From positions 29,489,371 to 29,553,370 of the forward strand of contig OY747707.1 of NCBI GenBank assembly GCA_963556495.2: a DNA stretch of 64,000 bases, read 5' to 3'. The DNA is from Valencia hispanica. Lineage: Eukaryota; Chordata; Actinopteri; Cyprinodontiformes; Valenciidae. Under the pieces are notes generated by a model. That model saw only the letters and a program-made list of their open reading frames with translations, was not told the DNA's origin and did not search any database. Numbering within the stretch: position 1 is the first letter of the stretch; every line of letters begins with the position of its first letter. Both the position numbers and the translations under genes were made by a program. Shown here piece by piece: positions 49,311 to 64,000 of this stretch.

Positions 49311-49875
49311 GTTTGTTTATTTTGTCTATTTCCTTTTGTTTTTGCTGCATTTGTAATAATTCATTTCTTCAATTGTTTGGGTATGACCAGTGTTTTCAAA
49401 TGATTCTGACTGATATAAAGAGTCGTTTTAAATCATGCAACATGAGTTACACTTGTTTTGACCAGAGTTTTTCCTTTGTTCTTTGGTGCTAAGCTAAAAC
49501 AGAATGGCTCTAAGCTGCGCTACATAAATGAGCTCCTCCTCTGTTTTCAAAATACAGATCGGCTTTAAAATAGATAGTTTAAACAGAAAACTGATTGTAT
49601 AAATCGTTTTTGAAACCAAAGTAACCTTAGTATGTCTAAATATTAAATTAGATCAATCACTGCGGTGACCATAAAATAGAATCAATTCTCCAAATATTAT
49701 TGATTAGTAATTCAGCAAATGACTTAAAAAAACAATACTTCCTCCAAAGAATGTTTTTGGTCTTCACGTCTGCTTTGCATTGTGAATTGGTTGTTTAAAC
49801 ACAAATAAGCTGCTAATTAGTCTTACACTAATTACAATTTGTTTAAACTAACTTAGCTTCACTCCTAAAACTCTT

Positions 49876-50763
<888 letters not shown>

Positions 50764-51789
50764 GCTCCTTGGTTTTAGTTAAAAACCGTAGTTATAAAGT
50801 AGAAGGGTAACAAATTAGAAACAGAAGCACTGTTCAAAAGAGACTTGCTGTTTGTTTTTTTAGGATAGCATAAAAAACACGTAAAATTGCATAAAAAGCA
50901 CAAAAACCATCAAATTTGTCAACTTCAACTCAGATTGTAAAATATTCCAGGCAGAGGGGACAGCACAACTAAAAGGTTGTTTCCCCAAATTGGTTCTAAT
51001 ATGGGGAACAACCAGAAGATAAATGTCACAAGAACAAAGAGCATAATGACTTCTTGTTCTTTATAAGAGATAGCTTAATTAAGTTGGCACAAGGTCAAGA
51101 AGAGTCTTGTAAATCAAGGATATACAATGTGAGTACCTACATATACTCAAAGAAGGCAGTTCTGCTCTGGCGTATAGTTCACACGTACAGTTATCTAGAA
51201 ATACAAGTCTTGGTCTTTAAGTATACATGTTCATACTGAACTGTGACATCATAATCAATTTATTGGTTATTGTTTCTTCTTTGCATTGTCCATTTTACTG
51301 TTTTGCTCTTGGTAGATAGTTTATTATTCATTCTTTTACTTAGTAGTTTAGTTCTGTGTTTCTAGCTTAGTGAGTTTACTGATTAAAGTATTGTGACTGA
51401 AAATTGAATTATTTTTCTAACAAACTCTTGTATTTTGGAAAGTCGGTGCTTGTTATTATTCCACATGCATGTGTAGTAACTTGCTGTTCAAAGAACACCA
51501 ATAACTTATTCCATTAGTTATTGTTTAATTACCTCAGCCTTATCAGGCAGGGTCAGGTTATCATAAACATTACCTGAGACTGAACTATTTGGGTATTATT
51601 AATTTCCTGGATCCCAGGATGGTGCCCAAAATGTGGTGATTTTTACATACAATTGTTAATCTTAATAATAATTGCCCTAAGCAATTATTCATAATTATTC
51701 ATAGCCAAAACCTACCTATCTGTCACAACAATATTTCAAATATTTCAGTTCAGTAGGCTTTGACTCACACATCAGATCTATTTCTCATT

Positions 51790-52180
51790 CTTTTTCTTTC
51801 AAAAAAAAAAAAATCTAAAATACGAGACGTTGTCTCCAAAGCAGATTTAGAGAGCATTCTTCATGCTTTTGTGTCATCGCGTTTGGACTGCAGTAATACC
51901 TTTTTGCCAGTCTGGAGAGATAATCAGTTTAGCTTCTGCAAGTTAAAGCACAGCACCCAGACTTCTTACTATGTTTTGCTTTGCTGACTGTGGAGGTTTT
52001 TAACAACCAGCTGAAACCATTTTGTTCTCTCAGGCTTTTATGTTATGATTTTAATGCTTGTTTTTATACTTTGTATAACTTCACTGTGACTAATGTAAAG
52101 CACTTTTTGACTTTGTGTCTGAGGAAGGTATTTTACAAATCAAATTTACTTACTTACCTACTCACTTACTTACTTACTAG
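51790..52180 (+). mobile_element. L2-type LINE C-terminal fragment with (TTAC)n tail, copy 1
   Basis: The plus-strand frame contains KIRDVVSKADLESILHAFVS followed by SRLDCSN, matching the AKIRNILSRSDAEKLVHAFV and SRLDYCN motif of the L2 ORF2 at 17633-20635. A decayed 3' region ends AAAGCACTTTTTGACTTTGT with TTAC repeats at 52141-52178. Most of the protein is missing. Confidence 0.65.
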
Positions 52181-52479
52181 GGTAAAAATGATACATAAAA
52201 TGAGCAATACACAAATGACAGTACATACTGGGGACAGATATAAGCACAAAAATATTAAATAAGTTAAGTACAAGAAATTTATTTAGAACATAAGTCAAAT
52301 ACATAGAAATAAAACTAAATTACAATTTAATTAATGATATGACATGATATAGTCAAAAATGCATTAAAGGTTAATTTTACTAAATGCAAACTTACTGAAA
52401 ATGTGGTAAAGCGAAAAAATAAATGTAGTAGTAAACTACACTTATATCGTGTTATTCTATTCGTGCTGACCACTTAAAG

Positions 52480-52610
52480 TGACCATGGCTCTGGAGGTAG
52501 GTTAGGACCCTCTCTCCGTCCGTCTCGGTTGTTGTGTCCTTGGGCAAGGCACTAAACCTGCCTTGCCTACTGGTGGTGGTCAGAGGGCTTGGTGGAGCAA
52601 GTGTGAAACC
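52480..52610 (+). mobile_element. SINE head, left part of a split element, copy 1
   Basis: ATGGCTCTGGAGGTAGGTTA resembles a tRNA-type A-box head. TTGTGTCCTTGGGCAAGGCA and CCTTGCCTACTGGTGGTGGT then follow the usual body of a fish SINE-like repeat whose tail reappears at 54460-54615. It is interrupted at about 52606. Confidence 0.6.
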
Positions 52611-54400
52611 GAAGGGGGTGATATTTTCTATATTAGTTCCCAGGTTTTTTCCCCTTAGAAATCTTTATGGATTTGGGTCAATGTTAAAACATTAAACTTA
52701 TGAAACACAATATATTTACAACTAAACTATTGTAGTTTATTTTACCTTTGCACATTTACCATTACCAATACACATACACATTCTGTAAATATTTATAAAT
52801 TGTCCAGCTCGGCTGCACATTCCTCAAATCTGAGTATCCAATTTTTACTTTTAATAACTGCACAGTACTTTAGTTTAGTCATTTATGTCCTTACTATGCA
52901 TATATTATTCTTAATTCTGTTTTAATATTTTTTCTTATGTGAATCTAGATGCTTCAATTACCACTTTCACTTTGCTGCCATTACAGCAGAACTTGACCTC
53001 TGTGGGACAGTAAAGAATGATTATGTTGTATTTATTCTTCATTGTTTTTAAACACCATATTTTTTGAACATTGTTAAACAAGACATAATTAAGAAACAAT
53101 ATATTTCCAAATATATTAATTGATTTTAGTCTCTTACTTCATCAATTGTTGAGAAGTGTGGAACCACTGCTGTTTGTAGCAAAAGTTTGATAAATAATAC
53201 TGCTGGACAGGCCTATATGTTGTGAAGCAGGACAACGGAGCCAAATCAAAGGGGGAAACTGTAAATGTACAGAGTAAAATTAGACATTGATGTGAACTGT
53301 AGTTTCTAAAATATTCACACAGAATCTGCTGTTCATCGATTTTGGTTTTGCCCTCATGGTAAAACTTATGGCAAACTCTATGTGTGTTTATTGCAGAAAA
53401 CATTGTAAAAGGATTTGTTTCTTTGTTTGTTCTGTTTTGTAAAAATGTGTTATTTAGTCTTCAAAACGATTTTATTAATACCATATATGTATTTAACCTT
53501 TCTATCTTATGGGCAAAATTTCCACAAATGCAAGTTTACAGAACACATCCATCTTTTCTTGGATAAAATCATGAATTTATGCAGCACATTGATTCAGTTA
53601 AACACTAAGAATCCTAAAACTATTCAAACTCTTGGTGCTTGTGATGAAGTGAAAACCAGAATAACTCTTTGGTTAAATTAGTTTTTATCTTTTTCTCCAC
53701 CCTTTAGTGCTTTATGTTTAAAAAAAAGAAAGTATGCATTTTTAGTAATAAAATAGCTTTTTTAAATATACTTGTTTTTTTACAACTTTTTTCTATCCTA
53801 AAGATTCACTCTAAATGTTATAATGCAATGTTCAGTCAATGAAGATATATTTTAAAAGGTTACCTAATAGCACCCTCATCCTTTCCAGAGTTCAATAGTG
53901 ATAGTAAGATTTTTAAAATAAAACTCTTTTAATTTGATTAACAATAGAAATATAAAAGAGACTGCACTCAAAAAAAGCATAGTCTACATAATAAATTATA
54001 AACAGTAACTTTTAAAAAGTTTTAAAACCGGCATTAACAATGTAAACAAAATAAAGTACTGTTGATGTGCAGTGAAATGTTAATGTAATGATAAAAAAAA
54101 AGCAGCAGGGGGCAGTATATTTTGGAGAAGCTCATTGATGGCAACAGGTTAGCACATAAAGAAGAAGACTGCTCTGTGGTGTTGAACAATGAAAGGTTTG
54201 AAGCAGTAGCTTCCAAGTGATGATGCTAAGATGCTAAGCTATGTTTAAGAAGCTCTACAAGAACACCACAAATATCAATGAGTCCAAATATAAGAATTTA
54301 TGTATTATGGTGCCAGTAATGACCGGAATCAATAATGATTTCAAAAGAAAGAAAATGTGAGACCGCGGGTAATATTGCAAATATCGCCCCCTTCAGTTCC
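52606..54400. mobile_element. Segment bounded by inverted repeats, probable non-autonomous DNA transposon, copy 1
   Basis: The left end GAAACCGAAGGGGGTGATAT (52606) and the complement of the right end, GGAACTGAAGGGGGCGATAT (54400 leftwards), agree over most of about 30 bases. The segment sits between the two halves of a SINE (52480-52610 and 54460-54615), as expected of an insertion. It encodes no transposase, so it would need an enzyme from elsewhere. I could not define a clean target duplication, and the superfamily is unknown. Confidence 0.5.
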
Positions 54401-54459
54401 GATATGTAACAGTGCCGTTGCCAAATATGTTATGGGTCTGACAACTGACCCGACCCCGC

Positions 54460-54615
54460 CCCTTTCTGCGTTCTGCAGCCGGGGCTACTACAATGTAGTT
54501 TGCCATCACCCGTGTGTGAATGTGTGCGTGAATGACTTAATGTAGTGTGAAGCACTTTGGGGTCCTTAGGACTAGACAAAACGCTACACAAGTACAGGCC
54601 ATTTACCATTTATCA
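54460..54615 (+). mobile_element. SINE tail, right part of the split element, copy 1
   Basis: GGGGCTACTACAATGTAGTT, TTGCCATCACCCGTGTGTGA, AAGCACTTTGGGGTCCTTAG and the CAGGCCATTTACCATTTATC end follow the order of the fish SINE family whose head is at 52480. Confidence 0.65.
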
Positions 54616-55009
54616 TAAAGCAGTCTCAATCAGAAAGCTCTGATCACACTCTAGTATAGAGATCAGCACACAAGTTGGCGATGAGTGCTGTTGTGGAAAG
54701 AAATTTCTTCTTCCCTTCATAGGAACGAGGCTGGAGTTTGCATCTGCGTTTTTCATACTTTAAATATGAGCCCGTCGGGGCCAACGCTCAAACTCTCTCG
54801 CACCCAGATCATGTCTGCCCTCTCTGCCAGCAGCTTCTGTCTTCAGTCCCCTGATGTTATGTCTTCATTTCAAGGTTAACCAAAAAACTTGTCACTACTG
54901 AGGAGTCAGCAGCTGGATCAGAGTGGGCAAAATACCTCTTCCCTGACTCTAATAATTACTGACATAAAATTATTAGACCAATGTCATAGACTTTAGATCC
55001 AGAAATATT

Positions 55010-57690
55010 TTTTCCACATCAGTATGGGGTGCAGGCAATGCAAATAAAGACAATAAAACACAACTCATTATTCATCAATTCATTGTCCATGATGAAATTT
55101 TCATGAATTTAGTTCTTGAACCACAACAATGAGAAAAATGAGACCTATACATCCCTCCAGATGACATTATTGGAGACCTTGTGCAATCGAGACTCTCATA
55201 ATTATGCCACATTCCCCAGATTCTGTCACCAATAATAACTTAATTAATTAACTGACATAACATTGACATTTTTTGTAACATTTCCTCTCTTTTTCTTTCA
55301 AAATGGTAATGCCCAAAACATACAGAAACATTTCAAGATGTTGATACAATTTCTAATGGGTGCGAGGAGAGCCGACAAAAAAAAGACAATGATCAAACAA
55401 TCAATTTATAATCAGACATGAATCGTGCTGGCCATGGAATTATCTCAAAGTAACCAGGGTTCGTCCATTCAGATGACTTTGTTGAGACATAACTTGTTTG
55501 TCAGAATGCAAAAACCCACCTGGGTCTTTATTTACGCCATTTGTGGTTTTCTTTTGTTCACCACTTCATTCATATTGGTGGGAAAAGGTTCTGACGACAT
55601 CCTGCCCCCAAGTACGGCCACACTTCGTCTCGTCATATGTCAGGACTCTAGAAAAATCCAACAGAGAGAGATGTTATGTAGCCTCTTTTGGCCCTTCTTT
55701 TCATTCCGGTCAAAAAGAAGGAAAAATACCTATCGTAGATTATCCTACTCCACCCTACGCCTCACACTTCTCAACTAAGAGAAGCTGTTTCAACGCTCTA
55801 CAACTTTCCTGTTTTTACTGTAAACAGAAAACAGAAAGATTTTACTTCAGTAAAATACTTTTGTCACCTTCCAAGATTTTGGAACGTGTTCTATAAGTAA
55901 CTTTGAATGATTGATTGATTTGCTTAAATTAAATCCTTAAATATCTGTATTTATAAATATATGTATTTCCTTGAATCTTAAATATTCCAAATACCATATT
56001 TTCACCTCCCTTGTTGACAAATGACATAATCCATGACATTTGACAAATCAGCTTTTAGTCCTCTTTAGCATGATGAGTCTTATAAGACTAATTTTCCAAA
56101 AGCTGGCTCTGAACACCCATAATATTTCATTTTACTCCCAATGTTTTTTTTTCTCCCAGAAAAGCAGATATTCCCTTATCTGTAAGTCTTTTTTTCATTT
56201 TGAGCAACTTTTAAGCAGTTTTTAAAAGTTATTTTCTCCTTATAAAAGTGCTTTTATTCCTCCAGGCATTCAAATGCTATTTTTACTTTTGTCAGTCTAC
56301 GAGAAGTTTATAGTCCTTAAATTGAAAGTCATAGTTTTTCTCCTGTATTTTTTAGGCATGCTTCTTCTCTCATTTTAAGTTCTTGTTTAAGCTCTTGTTT
56401 TTAGCCTACCGTTTAATAATGGTTTTCGAGACCTTGCTTCTCTTTTTCCTTGGGTCGACTTATTTTCAAAACAGCTTCATGGAATCACCTTTATTTTCCC
56501 TTTAAAAGCGCACTCAATTTCAGTTCAGGTGACATAAGCATTATGTTGACACATCAAATTATCACATAATTCATTCATTATCTCAGGGACCACGTGGAAA
56601 CAAACTTCAATGCACAATTATATTTATAAATTCAACATAAACATCATTACTCATAAACAAACATTTAAACAGGGACATCTCACACAAGACAAACACCACA
56701 CACAGAAGTCAGTCAGTCAGTTCACAATCAGTCATATTTTTATTTCTCGCAAACCCCCAACCATTATTTAATTCTTCACAAATTTCAAATTAACCAATTT
56801 TTCTGAACTTTCAGAGATTTGTGAGGTTCTGAAATCAAAGCAATCAAAGTTATTTTCTGTCTGCTGGTACTGTCTCAAGAATTTAGGTTATAGGTTATCT
56901 CACATGTTTTCCAAAAACAAACCCAAACAAAATTTGTCTTTCTCTCACTAAAACCGCTTAGTGCCTCAGCACTAAATGCATTCCAAGTACATTCACATCT
57001 CTGCATGTGCTAATATTAAAAAATCAAGAAAACTTAACAGTTGCAGCAGATTTCTCTGTGGCTTCCTCCTGCAGGTTCCCCCCTGCTTGAGCCAGTAGGA
57101 AGAAAAAAGAAAAAGAGACAGCATTAATGTAAATTAATATAACCTTAGTTCCAAGTTATCCTTATCTGTCTTAGCCATTCAGAAAAAAAAAATCTTTATC
57201 AAGCTCTCTGTTTCTCTTAAGTGTGTATGTATGTTCCTGTGATGATAATTCTAAGAATGAATCAGTCCAGCAAGCATTACTTCATTGCGTGATTTATCTG
57301 TTAAAGTCTCCCCAAAACCCAGCTGTGCATGATCACTGATTCTTAAACCATGCAGTAATTTCCCATTTGATCAAAGTCTATATTTGTCCGGACGATCTGA
57401 CCCCCCAATTGTAGAATCATCTTAATCATCTTAATCATGAATCATCTTGCGGAGACTTTGATACACATTTACTGACTACATGTTGTACTGAGCCACAGCC
57501 AACCATGCCTACTAGGTCGCGGTTGTGCCAGCGGGAAGAGGGGGGAGGGGGTCGTAAACGATGCTTTGTGTGTGTGTAGACAGGTATAAGGTTAGGTAGG
57601 ATATACCCTGTATAACCTTAGCCATGTTAGTGTAGAAGCAACCTTATTGTTGACCCTAGTCTGAGAGATTTATTTATTTTCCAAATTTTG
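55010..57690. other. Part of copy 1 with no counterpart inside the window; weak coding hints
   Basis: No gene is recognised. The plus-strand frames 55425-55778 and 55498-55896 overlap in different phases. The first includes a hydrophobic run (WVFIYAICGFLLFTTSFILV) that could be one membrane segment. They may be remnants of one broken frame, but I cannot assign a family. The stretch 57535-57555 is G-rich. Confidence 0.3.
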
Positions 57691-58010
57691 CCCATCCTTT
57701 CTATGTTGATTCCCAGTTTTCTCTGGAGGGTTGCAGGGGGACTGAAGCCTACCTCCAACAGTATTTGGGCGAGAGGCTGGGTACATCATGGATAAGTCTC
57801 CAGTTCCTCACAGGACATTGCAGAGTCACACAGGACAAACCACCATGCACACACAACACACTACTAAAGGGCATTTACAGAGACTAATTAACACACTTGT
57901 TTTTGGACTGTGGGAAGTAAATGGGCAACCTGTAGAGAACCCATGCATTCCCAGGAATAACATACTGTCCGCTAATTCTCAACCTGAAACTTCATATCAT
58001 GCAGTTCATT
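57690..58010 (-). mobile_element. Degraded SINE, same family as 48314-48775
   Basis: GGGCGAGAGGCTGGGTACAT (57768), CACAGGACATTGCAGAGTCA, GGACAAACCACCATGCACAC (57832), AAGGGCATTTACAGAGACTA and TTGTTTTTGGACTGTGGGAA keep the family order. The B-box end and (GGAT) tail are lost. Confidence 0.75.
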
Positions 58011-58870
58011 CAGTATGAAAAAGAGAGCTTTTTGTTCTTTCCTGTGACAGATAATAAATGCGCATATTTATATTATCATCATCCATTACTGTCATGCAGG
58101 GCTTATATGAAGTGAACTGTAGCCATAAAGTCAATTAAAAGGCACAACCAAAGTGATAGTTTGCCATATATATTAACTCATATGAGCTAAATGGTGATTA
58201 AAATAATTAAAAGCTTTGCTAAAAAAGGTGCAACAGTGTGTCTATTTATTCTGAATGGTAAAATGTGAATCATAGGATATGAGTCATTGTCCACCCTGTG
58301 TGCATGTTTGTTTATTTTGTCTATTTCCTTTTGTTTTTGCTGCATTTGTAATAATTCATTTCTTCAATTGTTTGGGTATGACCAGTGTTTTCAAATGATT
58401 CTGACTGATATAAAGAGTCGTTTTAAATCATGCAACATGAGTTACACTTGTTTTGACCAGAGTTTTTCCTTTGTTCTTTGGTGCTAAGCTAAAACAGAAT
58501 GGCTCTAAGCTGCGCTACATAAATGAGCTCCTCCTCTGTTTTCAAAATACAGATCGGCTTTAAAATAGATAGTTTAAACAGAAAACTGATTGTATAAATC
58601 GTTTTTGAAACCAAAGTAACCTTAGTATGTCTAAATATTAAATTAGATCAATCACTGCGGTGACCATAAAATAGAATCAATTCTCCAAATATTATTGATT
58701 AGTAATTCAGCAAATGACTTAAAAAAACAATACTTCCTCCAAAGAATGTTTTTGGTCTTCACGTCTGCTTTGCATTGTGAATTGGTTGTTTAAACACAAA
58801 TAAGCTGCTAATTAGTCTTACACTAATTACAATTTGTTTAAACTAACTTAGCTTCACTCCTAAAACTCTT

Positions 58871-59754
<884 letters not shown>

Positions 59755-60780
59755 GCTCCTTGGTTTTAGTTAAAAACCGTAGTTATAAAGTAGAAGGGTA
59801 ACAAATTAGAAACAGAAGCACTGTTCAAAAGAGACTTGCTGTTTGTTTTTTTAGGATAGCATAAAAAACACGTAAAATTGCATAAAAAGCACAAAAACCA
59901 TCAAATTTGTCAACTTCAACTCAGATTGTAAAATATTCCAGGCAGAGGGGACAGCACAACTAAAAGGTTGTTTCCCCAAATTGGTTCTAATATGGGGAAC
60001 AACCAGAAGATAAATGTCACAAGAACAAAGAGCATAATGACTTCTTGTTCTTTATAAGAGATAGCTTAATTAAGTTGGCACAAGGTCAAGAAGAGTCTTG
60101 TAAATCAAGGATATACAATGTGAGTACCTACATATACTCAAAGAAGGCAGTTCTGCTCTGGCGTATAGTTCACACGTACAGTTATCTAGAAATACAAGTC
60201 TTGGTCTTTAAGTATACATGTTCATACTGAACTGTGACATCATAATCAATTTATTGGTTATTGTTTCTTCTTTGCATTGTCCATTTTACTGTTTTGCTCT
60301 TGGTAGATAGTTTATTATTCATTCTTTTACTTAGTAGTTTAGTTCTGTGTTTCTAGCTTAGTGAGTTTACTGATTAAAGTATTGTGACTGAAAATTGAAT
60401 TATTTTTCTAACAAACTCTTGTATTTTGGAAAGTCGGTGCTTGTTATTATTCCACATGCATGTGTAGTAACTTGCTGTTCAAAGAACACCAATAACTTAT
60501 TCCATTAGTTATTGTTTAATTACCTCAGCCTTATCAGGCAGGGTCAGGTTATCATAAACATTACCTGAGACTGAACTATTTGGGTATTATTAATTTCCTG
60601 GATCCCAGGATGGTGCCCAAAATGTGGTGATTTTTACATACAATTGTTAATCTTAATAATAATTGCCCTAAGCAATTATTCATAATTATTCATAGCCAAA
60701 ACCTACCTATCTGTCACAACAATATTTCAAATATTTCAGTTCAGTAGGCTTTGACTCACACATCAGATCTATTTCTCATT

Positions 60781-61171
60781 CTTTTTCTTTCAAAAAAAAA
60801 AAAATCTAAAATACGAGACGTTGTCTCCAAAGCAGATTTAGAGAGCATTCTTCATGCTTTTGTGTCATCGCGTTTGGACTGCAGTAATACCTTTTTGCCA
60901 GTCTGGAGAGATAATCAGTTTAGCTTCTGCAAGTTAAAGCACAGCACCCAGACTTCTTACTATGTTTTGCTTTGCTGACTGTGGAGGTTTTTAACAACCA
61001 GCTGAAACCATTTTGTTCTCTCAGGCTTTTATGTTATGATTTTAATGCTTGTTTTTATACTTTGTATAACTTCACTGTGACTAATGTAAAGCACTTTTTG
61101 ACTTTGTGTCTGAGGAAGGTATTTTACAAATCAAATTTACTTACTTACCTACTCACTTACTTACTTACTAG
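60781..61171 (+). mobile_element. L2-type LINE C-terminal fragment, copy 2
   Basis: Duplicate of 51790-52180, with the same KIRDVVSKADLESILHAFVS remnant and TTAC tail. Confidence 0.65.
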
Positions 61172-61470
61172 GGTAAAAATGATACATAAAATGAGCAATA
61201 CACAAATGACAGTACATACTGGGGACAGATATAAGCACAAAAATATTAAATAAGTTAAGTACAAGAAATTTATTTAGAACATAAGTCAAATACATAGAAA
61301 TAAAACTAAATTACAATTTAATTAATGATATGACATGATATAGTCAAAAATGCATTAAAGGTTAATTTTACTAAATGCAAACTTACTGAAAATGTGGTAA
61401 AGCGAAAAAATAAATGTAGTAGTAAACTACACTTATATCGTGTTATTCTATTCGTGCTGACCACTTAAAG

Positions 61471-61601
61471 TGACCATGGCTCTGGAGGTAGGTTAGGACC
61501 CTCTCTCCGTCCGTCTCGGTTGTTGTGTCCTTGGGCAAGGCACTAAACCTGCCTTGCCTACTGGTGGTGGTCAGAGGGCTTGGTGGAGCAAGTGTGAAAC
61601 C
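61471..61601 (+). mobile_element. SINE head, left part, copy 2
   Basis: Duplicate of 52480-52610. Confidence 0.6.
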
Positions 61602-63391
61602 GAAGGGGGTGATATTTTCTATATTAGTTCCCAGGTTTTTTCCCCTTAGAAATCTTTATGGATTTGGGTCAATGTTAAAACATTAAACTTATGAAACACA
61701 ATATATTTACAACTAAACTATTGTAGTTTATTTTACCTTTGCACATTTACCATTACCAATACACATACACATTCTGTAAATATTTATAAATTGTCCAGCT
61801 CGGCTGCACATTCCTCAAATCTGAGTATCCAATTTTTACTTTTAATAACTGCACAGTACTTTAGTTTAGTCATTTATGTCCTTACTATGCATATATTATT
61901 CTTAATTCTGTTTTAATATTTTTTCTTATGTGAATCTAGATGCTTCAATTACCACTTTCACTTTGCTGCCATTACAGCAGAACTTGACCTCTGTGGGACA
62001 GTAAAGAATGATTATGTTGTATTTATTCTTCATTGTTTTTAAACACCATATTTTTTGAACATTGTTAAACAAGACATAATTAAGAAACAATATATTTCCA
62101 AATATATTAATTGATTTTAGTCTCTTACTTCATCAATTGTTGAGAAGTGTGGAACCACTGCTGTTTGTAGCAAAAGTTTGATAAATAATACTGCTGGACA
62201 GGCCTATATGTTGTGAAGCAGGACAACGGAGCCAAATCAAAGGGGGAAACTGTAAATGTACAGAGTAAAATTAGACATTGATGTGAACTGTAGTTTCTAA
62301 AATATTCACACAGAATCTGCTGTTCATCGATTTTGGTTTTGCCCTCATGGTAAAACTTATGGCAAACTCTATGTGTGTTTATTGCAGAAAACATTGTAAA
62401 AGGATTTGTTTCTTTGTTTGTTCTGTTTTGTAAAAATGTGTTATTTAGTCTTCAAAACGATTTTATTAATACCATATATGTATTTAACCTTTCTATCTTA
62501 TGGGCAAAATTTCCACAAATGCAAGTTTACAGAACACATCCATCTTTTCTTGGATAAAATCATGAATTTATGCAGCACATTGATTCAGTTAAACACTAAG
62601 AATCCTAAAACTATTCAAACTCTTGGTGCTTGTGATGAAGTGAAAACCAGAATAACTCTTTGGTTAAATTAGTTTTTATCTTTTTCTCCACCCTTTAGTG
62701 CTTTATGTTTAAAAAAAAGAAAGTATGCATTTTTAGTAATAAAATAGCTTTTTTAAATATACTTGTTTTTTTACAACTTTTTTCTATCCTAAAGATTCAC
62801 TCTAAATGTTATAATGCAATGTTCAGTCAATGAAGATATATTTTAAAAGGTTACCTAATAGCACCCTCATCCTTTCCAGAGTTCAATAGTGATAGTAAGA
62901 TTTTTAAAATAAAACTCTTTTAATTTGATTAACAATAGAAATATAAAAGAGACTGCACTCAAAAAAAGCATAGTCTACATAATAAATTATAAACAGTAAC
63001 TTTTAAAAAGTTTTAAAACCGGCATTAACAATGTAAACAAAATAAAGTACTGTTGATGTGCAGTGAAATGTTAATGTAATGATAAAAAAAAAGCAGCAGG
63101 GGGCAGTATATTTTGGAGAAGCTCATTGATGGCAACAGGTTAGCACATAAAGAAGAAGACTGCTCTGTGGTGTTGAACAATGAAAGGTTTGAAGCAGTAG
63201 CTTCCAAGTGATGATGCTAAGATGCTAAGCTATGTTTAAGAAGCTCTACAAGAACACCACAAATATCAATGAGTCCAAATATAAGAATTTATGTATTATG
63301 GTGCCAGTAATGACCGGAATCAATAATGATTTCAAAAGAAAGAAAATGTGAGACCGCGGGTAATATTGCAAATATCGCCCCCTTCAGTTCC
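61597..63391. mobile_element. Segment bounded by inverted repeats, copy 2
   Basis: Duplicate of 52606-54400 with the same GAAGGGGG-type inverted ends splitting the SINE. Confidence 0.5.
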
Positions 63392-63450
63392 GATATGTAA
63401 CAGTGCCGTTGCCAAATATGTTATGGGTCTGACAACTGACCCGACCCCGC

Positions 63451-63606
63451 CCCTTTCTGCGTTCTGCAGCCGGGGCTACTACAATGTAGTTTGCCATCAC
63501 CCGTGTGTGAATGTGTGCGTGAATGACTTAATGTAGTGTGAAGCACTTTGGGGTCCTTAGGACTAGACAAAACGCTACACAAGTACAGGCCATTTACCAT
63601 TTATCA
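63451..63606 (+). mobile_element. SINE tail, right part, copy 2
   Basis: Duplicate of 54460-54615. Confidence 0.65.
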
Positions 63607-64000
63607 TAAAGCAGTCTCAATCAGAAAGCTCTGATCACACTCTAGTATAGAGATCAGCACACAAGTTGGCGATGAGTGCTGTTGTGGAAAGAAATTTCTT
63701 CTTCCCTTCATAGGAACGAGGCTGGAGTTTGCATCTGCGTTTTTCATACTTTAAATATGAGCCCGTCGGGGCCAACGCTCAAACTCTCTCGCACCCAGAT
63801 CATGTCTGCCCTCTCTGCCAGCAGCTTCTGTCTTCAGTCCCCTGATGTTATGTCTTCATTTCAAGGTTAACCAAAAAACTTGTCACTACTGAGGAGTCAG
63901 CAGCTGGATCAGAGTGGGCAAAATACCTCTTCCCTGACTCTAATAATTACTGACATAAAATTATTAGACCAATGTCATAGACTTTAGATCCAGAAATATT

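Overview
The window looks like a piece of a ray-finned fish (teleost) chromosome. It is AT-rich and gene-poor, full of microsatellites, and littered with typical teleost transposons: Tc1/mariner elements, Rex1-type and L2-type LINEs, and tRNA-derived SINEs with LINE-like tails. I recognise one host protein-coding gene, slitrk5, on the minus strand (stop at 44109, first ATG at 46709). Its 866-residue product is a neuronal, synaptic single-pass leucine-rich-repeat protein. I cannot tell the species, nor whether this is the slitrk5a or slitrk5b paralog.

Layout: 1-16600 has no host gene and holds decayed transposons (a Rex1 3' fragment, Tc1 relics at 4345-5330, 6250-7595 and 13380-14105, LINE tails) and microsatellites. 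Positions 16611-24000 are a nested pair: a nearly complete L2-type LINE (about 16927-21895; ORF1 with an SGNH-esterase domain, ORF2 with endonuclease and reverse transcriptase) has inserted into an older Rex1 element whose two halves flank it. Positions 24000-33000 are mostly unannotated sequence with a perfect 18-bp hairpin, a THAP-domain transposon fragment, a long compound microsatellite and a Sleeping Beauty-like relic. Positions 33199-34831 are a complete Tc1-like transposon with an open 344-residue DD34E transposase, matching terminal inverted repeats and TA target duplications. Positions 34832-44100 hold more relics and the 3' side of slitrk5. Positions 44109 to about 47430 are slitrk5 with a probable upstream non-coding exon and promoter. 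Positions 48314-48775 are a SINE with a (ATCC)n tail.

From 49311 onward the window is a tandem duplication with an 8995-bp period. Copy 1 runs 49311-58305. Copy 2 starts at 58306 and is cut by the window end. I see no difference between copies except one 4-bp repeat unit in a GACA/GATA microsatellite. It is either a very recent duplication or a false duplication in the assembly.

The genes do not form a pathway. slitrk5 is a solitary neural gene in what is probably a regulatory gene desert, as around its mammalian orthologs; several low-repeat stretches rich in homeodomain-like sites are offered as candidate enhancers at low confidence. The other coding sequence belongs to mobile elements. 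I found no convincing previously undescribed biological system. The most notable observations are the near-perfect tandem duplication, the intact Tc1 element, the nested LINEs, and a 1.8-kb segment bounded by inverted repeats that splits a SINE.
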